Position numbers and translations under genes: made by a program. Positions 7,652 to 14,484 of a stretch of DNA of 64,000 nt are shown here, piece by piece. The notes below the pieces were generated by a model, which was not told the DNA's origin, ran no database searches, and worked only from the letters and a program-made list of their open reading frames with translations. The first letter of the stretch is position 1, and each line of letters starts with the position of its first letter. The DNA comes from Arthrobacter sp. MAHUQ-56 (GTDB lineage: Bacteria > Actinomycetota > Actinomycetes > Actinomycetales > Micrococcaceae): the NCBI RefSeq assembly GCF_019710585.1, contig NZ_JAIFZQ010000016.1:434001-498000 (forward strand), in the 5' to 3' direction.

Positions 7652-8352
7652 TTGGCAACCTCGGTTTCGAGTTCGGTTTCCTGGTCTTCTGTTGCTTCCT
7701 GGTCTTCTGGGTCCTGCCCGGTTTCGGCCGCTTCCGCGTTGCCGATCACCGCCACCGGCCCGTCCCACGGCGCGGGGACGGCGCTGACTGCCGCCACGAC
7801 GGCGAGCGGCCGCCCGGCGTCGGACGCCAGCTCCTGGAGCCTGGGCAACCAGGTGTCGAGGTCCGCGCTGTGCCGGTCCGGGGAATCCACCACCAGCAGG
7901 TCCGTGCGCGGGTTGGCCAGGGCCAGGGCCGTCAGCAGTTCCAGCCTGCGCCCGGGCTCCAGCTGCTCCGTCCACAGGGCTGCGATGTCCTCGAAGCGGT
8001 TGACCTTCAGCCATGGGCCGCTGAGCAGGGCGCCCCGGTAGCGGCGGGGGATCAGGGCGAGGTCCTCGGTCACCAGGTCGCGGACGCTCAGGTGTTCCTC
8101 GGGCTCATTGACGCCGGGGGAGTCCACCAGCGCCGCCGCCAGGCGAAGCTGCTTGGTCCGGCGGCTGTTGTCCCAGCCAAGCTCCCCGCCGGTGGGCTTC
8201 ATCCGGCCGCTGAGGAGCAGGGCCAGGGCAGTGCGCTGGTCCTGCCGCTCGCCGGTGACAAGCAGCAGCTCGCCGCGGGCAACGGCAAGGGTGGTGGGTG
8301 GAAGCAACGGGTCCCGGCGTCCTTTGGCATGGAGCTGGTGTGCTGAAAGCAA
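7648..8352 (-). CDS. ABC-ATPase-like protein with degenerate P-loop, YhgE partner
   Basis: The 234-residue protein aligns by eye to an ABC ATPase: a Walker B-like LLVVDSPD near 150, a signature-like LEPGRRLELL before it, and a short N-terminal half. The Walker A position, however, reads VTGERQDQRTALALL, with neither the GxxGxG pattern nor the lysine. ATP hydrolysis is therefore doubtful. The C-terminal 25 residues are mostly Glu, Asp, Gln and Thr. It starts with TTG, with GAAAGG upstream, and is the first gene of the TetR-controlled operon. It overlaps YhgE by 4 bp. Confidence 0.75.
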   Translation of the reverse strand: MLSAHQLHAKGRRDPLLPPTTLAVARGELLLVTGERQDQRTALALLLSGRMKPTGGELGWDNSRRTKQLRLAAALVDSPGVNEPEEHLSVRDLVTEDLALIPRRYRGALLSGPWLKVNRFEDIAALWTEQLEPGRRLELLTALALANPRTDLLVVDSPDRHSADLDTWLPRLQELASDAGRPLAVVAAVSAVPAPWDGPVAVIGNAEAAETGQDPEDQEATEDQETELETEVAK

Positions 8353-8382
8353 GAAGGGCCTTTCGCAGGAGGTGCTGCGTTA

Positions 8383-8411
8383 AGGCTAACCGAACTGACC
8401 GGTCAGTTCAA
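8383..8411 (-). promoter_or_regulatory. Promoter with embedded TetR-type operator
   Basis: On the minus strand TTGAAC (-35, 8406-8411), a 17-nt spacer and TAGCCT (-10, 8383-8388) form a sigma-70-like promoter about 24 nt before the TTG start of the ATPase gene. The perfect 18-bp palindrome GAACTGACCGGTCAGTTC (8392-8409) fills the spacer and touches the -35, so a bound TetR dimer would block RNA polymerase. Confidence 0.7.
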
Positions 8412-8418
8412 ATAGACG

Positions 8419-9873
8419 TTAAAGGCCGTACTTTTCGAGCAGCCGGAGCCATACTTCGCTGATGGTCGGGTAGGAAGGAACGGCGTGCCAGAGTCGCTCC
8501 AGCGGCACTTCCCCCACCACGGCGATCGTTGCCGCGTGCAGCAGCTCGGATACGTCCGGGCCGGCGAAGGTTGCACCCAGGAGGACCTTGCGGTCCTCGT
8601 CCACCACTAGCTGGGCCCACCCCTCATAGTTCTCGGAGTGAAGGGAGGAGCCGGCCACCTGGATGGGGAGTTCAACAGAGGAAACGTTGTAGCCGTCCTT
8701 CCGCGCGGCCTGCACGGTCCGGCCGACGCTCGCCAGCTCGGGGTCGGTGAAGACGACGCCGGGAACCGCATGCTGGTTGGCGGTCTGGGCATACCGGGTC
8801 CAGTCCGCCGGGCGTCCCCTAAGTTCGCCCTTGGCACGCGCGGCGATGGCGTCTCCAGTGGCGCGGGCCTCGTATTTTCCCTGGTGCGTGTACAGGTTCT
8901 TGCCGGCCGCGTCCCCCACGGCGTAAAGCCAGGGCCCGTCTCCGGCCACTCCCTGGACCAGGCCCGTTGCGTCGGTAGTGAGGGACAGGTGCCCGGATTC
9001 GTTCGGGCGGACACCGACGCTCTCCAGGCCCAGGCCCTCGAGGGCAGGGTGCCGGCCGGTTGAGACGAGCACCCTCCCGGCCGTAACGGTGCTGCCGTCA
9101 CCCAGTGCCAGGGTGAGGGTTCCGTCGCCGTTTTCGCTGATGCGTTCTGTCGCCGTGTGGAGCCGCAGCTCAACGCCGTCAGCCCGCAGCCCGGCCGCAA
9201 CCAGGGCGGCGGCCTCCTCCGGAAAGTTGCCCAACAACCCGCTGCGCGCAATCAGGGTGACTGCCGACCCCAGCCGGGCGAAGGCCTGCGCAAGCTCGGC
9301 CCCGGCCACGCCGCCGCCCAGCACCGCGAGCCGTTCCGGAACCTCGCCCGCGGACGTCGCTTCCCGCGTGCCCCATACCTCTACGTCCTGCAGGCCGTCG
9401 ATGGGAGGCGTGTTGGGGGTGGAGCCCGTGGCGAGCACTACGGCATGCCTCGCCTGGAGGCGGTGCTGCGTGCCGTCCGTTCCGGCGACTTCAACTTCCC
9501 TGGTGCCGGTGAGCCAGGCATGGCCGCGGACCAGTTCGATGCCGGCTTCCTTGACCCAATCGACCTGGCTGTCGTCCTGCCAGTTGGATGTGAAGTAGTT
9601 CCTGCGCTGCAGGACGGCGGCTGCATCGAGGGTCCGGGTCACTGCTTCCTTGGCGCCTGGTGACGTCTGGGCTCCGTGCAGGGCGGTCCCGGGCCTCAGG
9701 AGCGCTTTGGAGGGCATGCAGGCCCAGTACGAGCACTCCCCGCCGACCAGTTCCGCTTCCACGAGCACGGCAGAAAGCCCGCCCTGGACCACCCGGTCAG
9801 CCACGTTCTCGCCTGCGGCGCCTGCGCCAATAACAACAACGTCGAATTCGCGCTCCAGGGCATCGGACCTCAT
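8419..9873 (-). CDS. FAD-dependent pyridine nucleotide-disulfide oxidoreductase
   Basis: A 484-residue member of the dihydrolipoamide dehydrogenase/mercuric reductase class. It shows the FAD fold VVVIGAGAAGENVADRV near 11, a redox pair in GGECSYWACMPSKAL (CxxxxC, near 45-50), an NAD(P) fold LAVLGGGVAGAELAQAF near 185, and the second FAD motif YAVGDAAG near 317. The C-terminal dimer interface carries HAVPSYPTISE instead of the usual HAHPT. No lipoyl or mercury-binding context is nearby, so the disulfide or quinone substrate is unknown. The stop codon lies just upstream of the YhgE operon promoter. Confidence 0.88.
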   Translation of the reverse strand: MRSDALEREFDVVVIGAGAAGENVADRVVQGGLSAVLVEAELVGGECSYWACMPSKALLRPGTALHGAQTSPGAKEAVTRTLDAAAVLQRRNYFTSNWQDDSQVDWVKEAGIELVRGHAWLTGTREVEVAGTDGTQHRLQARHAVVLATGSTPNTPPIDGLQDVEVWGTREATSAGEVPERLAVLGGGVAGAELAQAFARLGSAVTLIARSGLLGNFPEEAAALVAAGLRADGVELRLHTATERISENGDGTLTLALGDGSTVTAGRVLVSTGRHPALEGLGLESVGVRPNESGHLSLTTDATGLVQGVAGDGPWLYAVGDAAGKNLYTHQGKYEARATGDAIAARAKGELRGRPADWTRYAQTANQHAVPGVVFTDPELASVGRTVQAARKDGYNVSSVELPIQVAGSSLHSENYEGWAQLVVDEDRKVLLGATFAGPDVSELLHAATIAVVGEVPLERLWHAVPSYPTISEVWLRLLEKYGL

Positions 9874-9908
9874 GTGGACAGCCTAGCCGGGGATTGCGTG
9901 GGCGGGCA

Positions 9909-9943
9909 CAAAAAAGGTCCGCACCGGCGAACCGGTGCGGACC
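9909..9943 (-). terminator. Terminator after tRNA-Arg
   Basis: A perfect 12-bp stem (9916-9927 with 9932-9943), a four-base loop and an A-run on the plus strand (U-tract in the transcript) lie just past the 3' end of the tRNA. Confidence 0.9.
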
Positions 9944-9950
9944 TTGTTGG

Positions 9951-10024
<74 letters not shown>

Positions 10025-10070
10025 ATCTCGTGTTCCTGGGAGAAGAACCGCTCTCCCCGAACCTCGAATT

Positions 10071-10099
10071 ACTTTACGCGAGTCCGCGCCCAGTGCCAA
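10071..10099 (-). promoter_or_regulatory. tRNA-Arg promoter
   Basis: TTGGCA (-35, 10094-10099), an exact 17-nt spacer and TAAAGT (-10, 10071-10076) precede tRNA-Arg on the minus strand by about 47 bp. This is one of the best consensus promoters in the window. Confidence 0.7.
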
Positions 10100-10124
10100 A
10101 TCGAAAGGCATGTAATGTGCGCGA

Positions 10125-10152
10125 CTATACCGGTATAGGTGACCTTCGTCAC
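10125..10152. promoter_or_regulatory. Palindrome plus CRP/GlxR-like site upstream of pckG
   Basis: A perfect 14-bp palindrome CTATACCGGTATAG (10125-10138) directly abuts GTGA-N6-TCAC (10139-10152), the core symmetry of CRP-family sites such as GlxR in corynebacteria. The pair lies 150-180 bp before the pckG start and also about 100 bp upstream of the divergent tRNA-Arg. A role in carbon control of pckG is inferred from the gene's function. Confidence 0.45.
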
Positions 10153-10246
10153 TTAACGGGCCGTTTTCGGGCGACAGTTCCCTGATTTTCCGCGGAATTC
10201 ACTTTCGGTGGCCGGATTTGTCAGTCAAGCTCCCCGAAAAGTCCAG

Positions 10247-10258
10247 TGGTCCGGACCA
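10247..10258. promoter_or_regulatory. 12-bp palindrome close to pckG
   Basis: TGGTCCGGACCA is a perfect palindrome 44 bp upstream of the pckG ATG. Its GGTC/GACC arms resemble sites of GntR-family regulators, but no regulator is encoded beside it. Confidence 0.35.
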
Positions 10259-10301
10259 TAGCATTTAGGACACACCGATGAACCCGAGGAAGGGAACTGC
10301 A

Positions 10302-12134
10302 ATGGGCGATCTGGCGCAGAAGCCGCTGCTTGAGAAAGCACCCACCACACATGCCGGCCTGCTGGCATGGGTCGAAGAGGTTGCTGAGCTTACGCAGCCG
10401 GACCGCATCTACTGGGTTGACGGGTCCGAAGAGGAAAACACCCGTCTCACCGACGAACTGGTCGCTGCCGGAACCCTGACGCGGCTGAACCCGGACCTGT
10501 TCCCGAATTCCTTCGCCGCGTTCTCGGACCCTGCCGACGTGGCCCGTGTCGAGGAGCAGACCTTCATCTGCTCCGAGAACAAGCGCGATGCGGGCTTCAC
10601 CAATAACTGGATGGACCCGCGCGAGATGAAGGACAAGCTGCGCGGCCTCTTCGCCGGTTCCATGCGCGGCCGCACCATGTACGTCATTCCGTTCGTGATG
10701 GGCCACCTCGACGCCGAGGACCCCAAATTCGGCGTGGAGATCACTGACAGTGCCTACGTCGTTGCCTCCATGCGGATCATGGCCAACATCGGCACGGCCG
10801 TGCTGGACAAGATCACCCGCACCAACGCGTTCTTCGTGCCGGCCCTGCATTCCCTGGGTGCTCCGCTGGAACCGGGCCAGGATGACGTTGCCTGGCCGTG
10901 CAACCCGGACAAGTGGATTGTCCACTTCCCCGAAGAGCGCTCCATCTGGTCCTTCGGCTCGGGCTACGGCGGCAACGCGCTGCTGGGCAAGAAGTGCTAC
11001 GCCCTGCGCATCGCCTCCGTGATGGCGCGGGATGAGGGCTGGCTGGCCGAGCACATGCTCATCCTCAAGCTGACTTCCCCCGAGAAGAAGAACTACTACG
11101 TCTCCGCGGCCTTCCCGTCGGCGTGCGGAAAGACCAACCTCGCGCTGCTGGACCCCACCATCGAAGGCTGGGAAGTTGAGACCCTGGGTGACGACATCAC
11201 CTGGATGCGGATCGGCAAGGAAGGCGAACTCCGCGCCACCAACCCGGAAGCCGGCCTCTTTGGCGTAGCCCCCGGCACCGGCTGGGGCACCAACCCCAAC
11301 GCCATGCGCGCCATCGCCAAGGGCCACAGCATCTTCACCAACGTTGCCCTCACCGACGACGGCGGTGTGTGGTGGGAGGGCATGACGGACGAGGTTCCGG
11401 CGCACCTTACCGACTGGCAGGGCAACTCCTGGACTCCCGACTCGGGCAGGCCCGCCGCGCACCCGAACTCCCGTTTCTGCACGCCGATTGCCCAGATCGA
11501 CATGCTCGCAGAGGAGTACTACAGCCCTGAGGGCGTGGAGCTCTCCGCCATCCTCTTCGGCGGACGACGCAAGACCACCGTTCCCCTGGTGACCCAGGCC
11601 CGCAGCTGGACCAACGGCATCTTCATGGGGTCCACGCTGTCCTCGGAGACCACGGCCGCGGCTGCCGGCCAGGTCGGCGTGCTCCGCCGCGACCCCATGG
11701 CCATGCTGCCGTTCATCGGCTACGACGCCGGCGACTACCTGAAGCACTGGATCAGCGTTTCGGGCAAGGCCAACGCGGAACGGCTGCCGCACATCTTCCT
11801 GGTGAACTGGTTCCGCCGCACCGCCGACGGCGGCTTTGCGTGGCCCGGATTCGGCGACAACGCCCGCGTCCTCAAGTGGGCCATCGAGCGCATTGAGGGC
11901 AAGGCCGATGCCGTCGAGACCCCCATCGGATACGTTCCTGCCGGCCACTCCCTGGACCTTACCGGGCTGGACATGACCCACGCCCACGTTGAGGACGCCG
12001 TCCGCGTCGACCGCGAGGAGTGGGACGCGGAGCTCGCCTCCATCGAGGAGTGGTACGCGAAGTTCGGCGACTCGCTGCCGGACGCCCTGCGCGCAGAACT
12101 GGATTCCCTGAAGGAACGGATGGCCGCGCACTAG
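10302..12134 (+). CDS. pckG: Phosphoenolpyruvate carboxykinase (GTP)
   Basis: This 610-residue enzyme converts oxaloacetate and GTP to PEP, the first committed step of gluconeogenesis. The GTP-type family is recognised from [33 protein letters not shown], the kinase loop [11 protein letters not shown] (about 263-273) and DDITWMR. The start at 10302 gives the MGDLAQKP N-terminus and has GAGGAAGGGA in front. An ATG eight codons upstream would place that ribosome site inside the gene. The length matches mycobacterial PckG. It is monocistronic and closed by a strong bidirectional hairpin. Confidence 0.98.
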   Translation: MGDLAQKPLLEKAPTTHAGLLAWVEEVAELTQPDRIYWVDGSEEENTRLTDELVAAGTLTRLNPDLFPNSFAAFSDPADVARVEEQTFICSENKRDAGFTNNWMDPREMKDKLRGLFAGSMRGRTMYVIPFVMGHLDAEDPKFGVEITDSAYVVASMRIMANIGTAVLDKITRTNAFFVPALHSLGAPLEPGQDDVAWPCNPDKWIVHFPEERSIWSFGSGYGGNALLGKKCYALRIASVMARDEGWLAEHMLILKLTSPEKKNYYVSAAFPSACGKTNLALLDPTIEGWEVETLGDDITWMRIGKEGELRATNPEAGLFGVAPGTGWGTNPNAMRAIAKGHSIFTNVALTDDGGVWWEGMTDEVPAHLTDWQGNSWTPDSGRPAAHPNSRFCTPIAQIDMLAEEYYSPEGVELSAILFGGRRKTTVPLVTQARSWTNGIFMGSTLSSETTAAAAGQVGVLRRDPMAMLPFIGYDAGDYLKHWISVSGKANAERLPHIFLVNWFRRTADGGFAWPGFGDNARVLKWAIERIEGKADAVETPIGYVPAGHSLDLTGLDMTHAHVEDAVRVDREEWDAELASIEEWYAKFGDSLPDALRAELDSLKERMAAH

Positions 12135-12151
12135 CCGGCAAACGTTCCACC

Positions 12152-12197
12152 GACGACGGCCCCGCACCTTTTCGAAAAAAGGTGCGGGGCCGTCGTC
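12152..12197. terminator. Bidirectional terminator between pckG and hmp
   Basis: A perfect 21-bp stem (12152-12172 with 12177-12197) with a CGAA loop, having TTTT and AAAA at the loop end of the stem, separates the convergent pckG and hmp genes. Confidence 0.85.
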
Positions 12198-12220
12198 GTA
12201 TTGCAGGGGAGGCGGTGGGA

Positions 12221-13381
12221 TCAGCTGGCCAGCCAGATGTCCGGGCCGAAGACCTCGTAGTGGATCCGGGTGGCCGGGATGCCGGCATTGATGGCTTCGT
12301 TCCGGATGTTCTTCATGAACGGCAGCGGGCCGCACAGGTAGAGGGAGGCGTCCGCGGGCAGGTCCACTTCACGCAGGGACATGAACCCCTCCTTGGCCCC
12401 GTCCACCGGCTTCTCCAGCCAAAGCTGCAGTTCGGCACCGTCCAGGCGTTCGACGTCGTCAGTCATCTGGCTGCGCAGCGCCCAGCTGTCCAGGGTGCTT
12501 TCGGCATGCAGCACCAGCACCTGGCGGTCGGAGCCGCTGTCCGCGAGTGAGCGCAGGATGGAGGCTGTGGGGGTGCAGCCGATGCCGGCGGAGGCCAGGA
12601 CCACGGGGCCCTCGCCGTCCTTGAGGGTGATTTCGCCATAGGGGTTGGAGATGTCCAGGACGTCGCCCACCTGGACGGTGTTGTGCAGGACGGGGGAGAC
12701 CTCGCCGCCGTCGTCCAGCTTGGTGGTGAAGCTGCGGCTCGTGCCCGCGTCGCCGGAGAGGGAGTACTGCCGCACCTGCCGCAGCCCGTCCGGCAGGGCC
12801 ACCTTGACGCTGATGTACTGGCCGGGAAGGGCGGGGGTCACGGGGGTGTCGTCGGCGGGCTCGAGGGTGAAGGTCATGGATCCGGTTCCCGCCGGGGTCT
12901 TGGCCACTACGCGCCATGGCATCCACATCTTGCCATTCGCCTGCGCTGCGTACAGGCCCTTTTCGAGCTTGATCAGGGCGTCCGCCATCAGCCAGTACAC
13001 CTCGGTCCAGGCCTCGGCGATTTCCGGTGTGATGACTTCGGCAAGGTCCTCGGCGATGGCAGCGAACAGGTGCTCGTAGACCACCTTGTACTGGGGCTCG
13101 GTGATGCCCAGGGAAGCGTGCCGGTGGGCGATGCGTGAGAGGACGGTCTCGGGCAAGGTGCCGGGGTTGTTCACCAGGTGGGTGGCGAATGCGGCGATGC
13201 TCCCGGCGAGGGCCTGCTGCTGGTCGCCGGAGCGCTGGTTGGAGCGGCTGAACAGGCCATCCATCAGTTCGGGATGCGCGGCGAAGAGGCGGGCGTAGAA
13301 CTTGGGGGTGATGGATCCGATCCGGGAACCGACCAGCGGAAGGGTGGCCTCAATGACGGGGCGGGACTTGTCCGAGAGCAT
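12221..13381 (-). CDS. hmp: Flavohaemoprotein, nitric oxide dioxygenase
   Basis: The 386-residue protein uses O2 and NAD(P)H to turn nitric oxide into nitrate. An N-terminal globin domain (1-140) has the distal tyrosine in PKFYARLF (Y29) and the haem histidine in IAHRHASLGI (near 88). The FAD-binding segment has RQYSLSG, and the NAD(P) domain contains GIGCTPTASIL and the end motif YEVFGPD. The ATG at 13381 is supported by AGGAG five bases upstream; a longer frame is low-quality sequence. It lies 140 bp behind nsrR and is preceded by an NsrR-like box, so nitric oxide induction is expected. Confidence 0.96.
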   Translation of the reverse strand: MLSDKSRPVIEATLPLVGSRIGSITPKFYARLFAAHPELMDGLFSRSNQRSGDQQQALAGSIAAFATHLVNNPGTLPETVLSRIAHRHASLGITEPQYKVVYEHLFAAIAEDLAEVITPEIAEAWTEVYWLMADALIKLEKGLYAAQANGKMWMPWRVVAKTPAGTGSMTFTLEPADDTPVTPALPGQYISVKVALPDGLRQVRQYSLSGDAGTSRSFTTKLDDGGEVSPVLHNTVQVGDVLDISNPYGEITLKDGEGPVVLASAGIGCTPTASILRSLADSGSDRQVLVLHAESTLDSWALRSQMTDDVERLDGAELQLWLEKPVDGAKEGFMSLREVDLPADASLYLCGPLPFMKNIRNEAINAGIPATRIHYEVFGPDIWLAS

Positions 13382-13425
13382 CTGTACTCCTGAGGTTATG
13401 GCCGGGGCCTTCGTCCGGCCGGAGG

Positions 13426-13452
13426 AAAACTCATATTTCAAATACGAGTATT
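13426..13452 (-). promoter_or_regulatory. NsrR-type operator upstream of hmp
   Basis: The site has dyad symmetry about C13439, with 11 of 13 base pairs complementary between 13426-13438 and 13440-13452. Its core ATATTT-C-AAATAC matches the general NsrR pattern (ATGCATTT-N-AAATGCAT). It lies 45-71 bp upstream of the hmp start and directly downstream of the nsrR gene. Confidence 0.75.
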
Positions 13453-13462
13453 TCTGCCTCAG

Positions 13463-13479
13463 TTCTACACCTTGTAGAA
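13463..13479. promoter_or_regulatory. Second palindrome in the hmp promoter region
   Basis: TTCTACA at 13463-13469 and TGTAGAA at 13473-13479 are exact reverse complements separated by 3 bp. On the minus strand it falls in the spacer of a possible promoter (TTGATT, 18 nt, TAGAAC). Its sequence is unlike the NsrR box, so a second regulator could act here. Confidence 0.4.
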
Positions 13480-13521
13480 GTTGGAAATCAAACCGGGAGT
13501 AAGCCCCCGGATGGCGGCTGT

Positions 13522-13971
13522 CTACAGCCCGGGGCGAAGGCCGATCATCTGGAAGACCGGTGCCATCTGGCGCGTTCCCGGCAGGTCCGCGATCACCACG
13601 GAATCGAGTTCGGCGTAGAACGCCTCGCGCGCCCGGGCCAGGGCGCCGCGAAGCTTGCACTCGTTGATCAGCGGGCAGTTGCCGGCCGGAGCCACGCAGT
13701 CGGCGGGGTCGGAACGCGTATCGAGCTCCCGCAGGATCTGGCCCACTGTGGCTTTGCGCCCGGCGGGGCTGAGCCGCGACCCGCCCGAGCGGCCGCGGAC
13801 CACCTCGATCAGTCCCATGCTCCGCAGGCGCGCCATGGCCTTGCTGACATGGTTGTAGGGAGTTCCCACCGAGTCGGCGATGCTCTGCGTGGTGAGCAGC
13901 GTGCCCCCCGGAACTGCCGCGAGGACCATGAGCGCACGCAGGCTGACATCGGCGAAGGCGTTGATTTTCAT
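13522..13971 (-). CDS. nsrR: Rrf2-family nitric oxide-sensing repressor NsrR
   Basis: The 149-residue Rrf2 protein has a winged helix (about 1-65, with QSIADSVGTPYNHVSKAMARL) and three cysteines at 92, 99 and 105 in DCVAPAGNCPLINECKL, the iron-sulfur ligands of NsrR and its relatives. IscR and RirA have a similar cluster, but the adjacent hmp gene and the NsrR-like box make NsrR the best call. It starts 12 bp after the unknown gene upstream, so it is probably co-transcribed with it and the phosphohexomutase, as well as acting on the hmp promoter. Confidence 0.88.
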   Translation of the reverse strand: MKINAFADVSLRALMVLAAVPGGTLLTTQSIADSVGTPYNHVSKAMARLRSMGLIEVVRGRSGGSRLSPAGRKATVGQILRELDTRSDPADCVAPAGNCPLINECKLRGALARAREAFYAELDSVVIADLPGTRQMAPVFQMIGLRPGL

Positions 13972-13983
13972 CGGGCTACCGGT

Positions 13984-14478
13984 CTAGTCCACCCAGATGG
14001 CGGGCTCGCTGGCGTCGGCACCCAGCTCGCCGAACTCCCAGGTCTGGGTGGTGGCGTTGGCCGCATACGGCAGGACTGCCGCGAACAGGGACCCGTCGCG
14101 GTGCTCGGCCGCCACGTGGATGGCGTCCGAGTCTTCCTCAACCAGCAGGATGTCGCAGACCACTGCCGCTGCGCGGAAATCGTCCCGGTTCTGCCGCAGG
14201 AGGGCATGCAGGTCCCTGATCATGGCGTCGGCATCAAAGTCGCCGTCGGTGCCCTCTGCGGCTTCCGCGGGAGAGACGGCAACCAGCCGCACCTCGCCGT
14301 CGTTCTGCACGGTCAGCGCAAAGGGCAGGAAGCCGCCGTTGCGCTGGAGCTGCTCCTGGGCGGCGCTGACGCCGGTGCCCAGGAGGTTCTCCAGGTCCGT
14401 TGCCGTGCCTTCCGCCACGGAGTCGCGCCAGCCCTCCTGCCCGCCGTTTCCGTCCGGGGTCCGTGCCTCACCAGCCAT
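13984..14478 (-). CDS. Conserved-looking unknown protein between phosphohexomutase and nsrR
   Basis: No family recognised. The 164-residue soluble protein is acidic and mixed alpha/beta in composition, with no signal peptide or membrane segment and two separate cysteine-poor halves. Codon usage is like the neighbours. It begins 6 bp after the phosphohexomutase stop and ends 12 bp before nsrR, so it is an operon member. The tight packing suggests translational coupling but says nothing about function. Confidence 0.75.
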   Translation of the reverse strand: MAGEARTPDGNGGQEGWRDSVAEGTATDLENLLGTGVSAAQEQLQRNGGFLPFALTVQNDGEVRLVAVSPAEAAEGTDGDFDADAMIRDLHALLRQNRDDFRAAAVVCDILLVEEDSDAIHVAAEHRDGSLFAAVLPYAANATTQTWEFGELGADASEPAIWVD

Positions 14479-14484
14479 CCGGTG

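Noticed and set aside
5615..8014. Longer form of the YhgE gene starting at 8014
   Set aside because: The added 121 residues are Arg/Gly-rich antiparallel-frame noise covering most of the ATPase gene. GTG at 7651 overlaps the ATPase stop and starts a normal membrane protein.
10221..12335. 704-codon open frame on the minus strand
   Set aside because: It lies entirely opposite pckG, which is certain. Long antisense frames arise in GC-rich genes because stop codons are rare there. Its translation is compositionally odd and has no motif.
12221..13660. Longer form of hmp starting at 13660
   Set aside because: The extra 93 residues would run through the NsrR-like box, the second palindrome and the end of nsrR. 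The ATG at 13381 has a proper ribosome site and the normal globin N-terminus.
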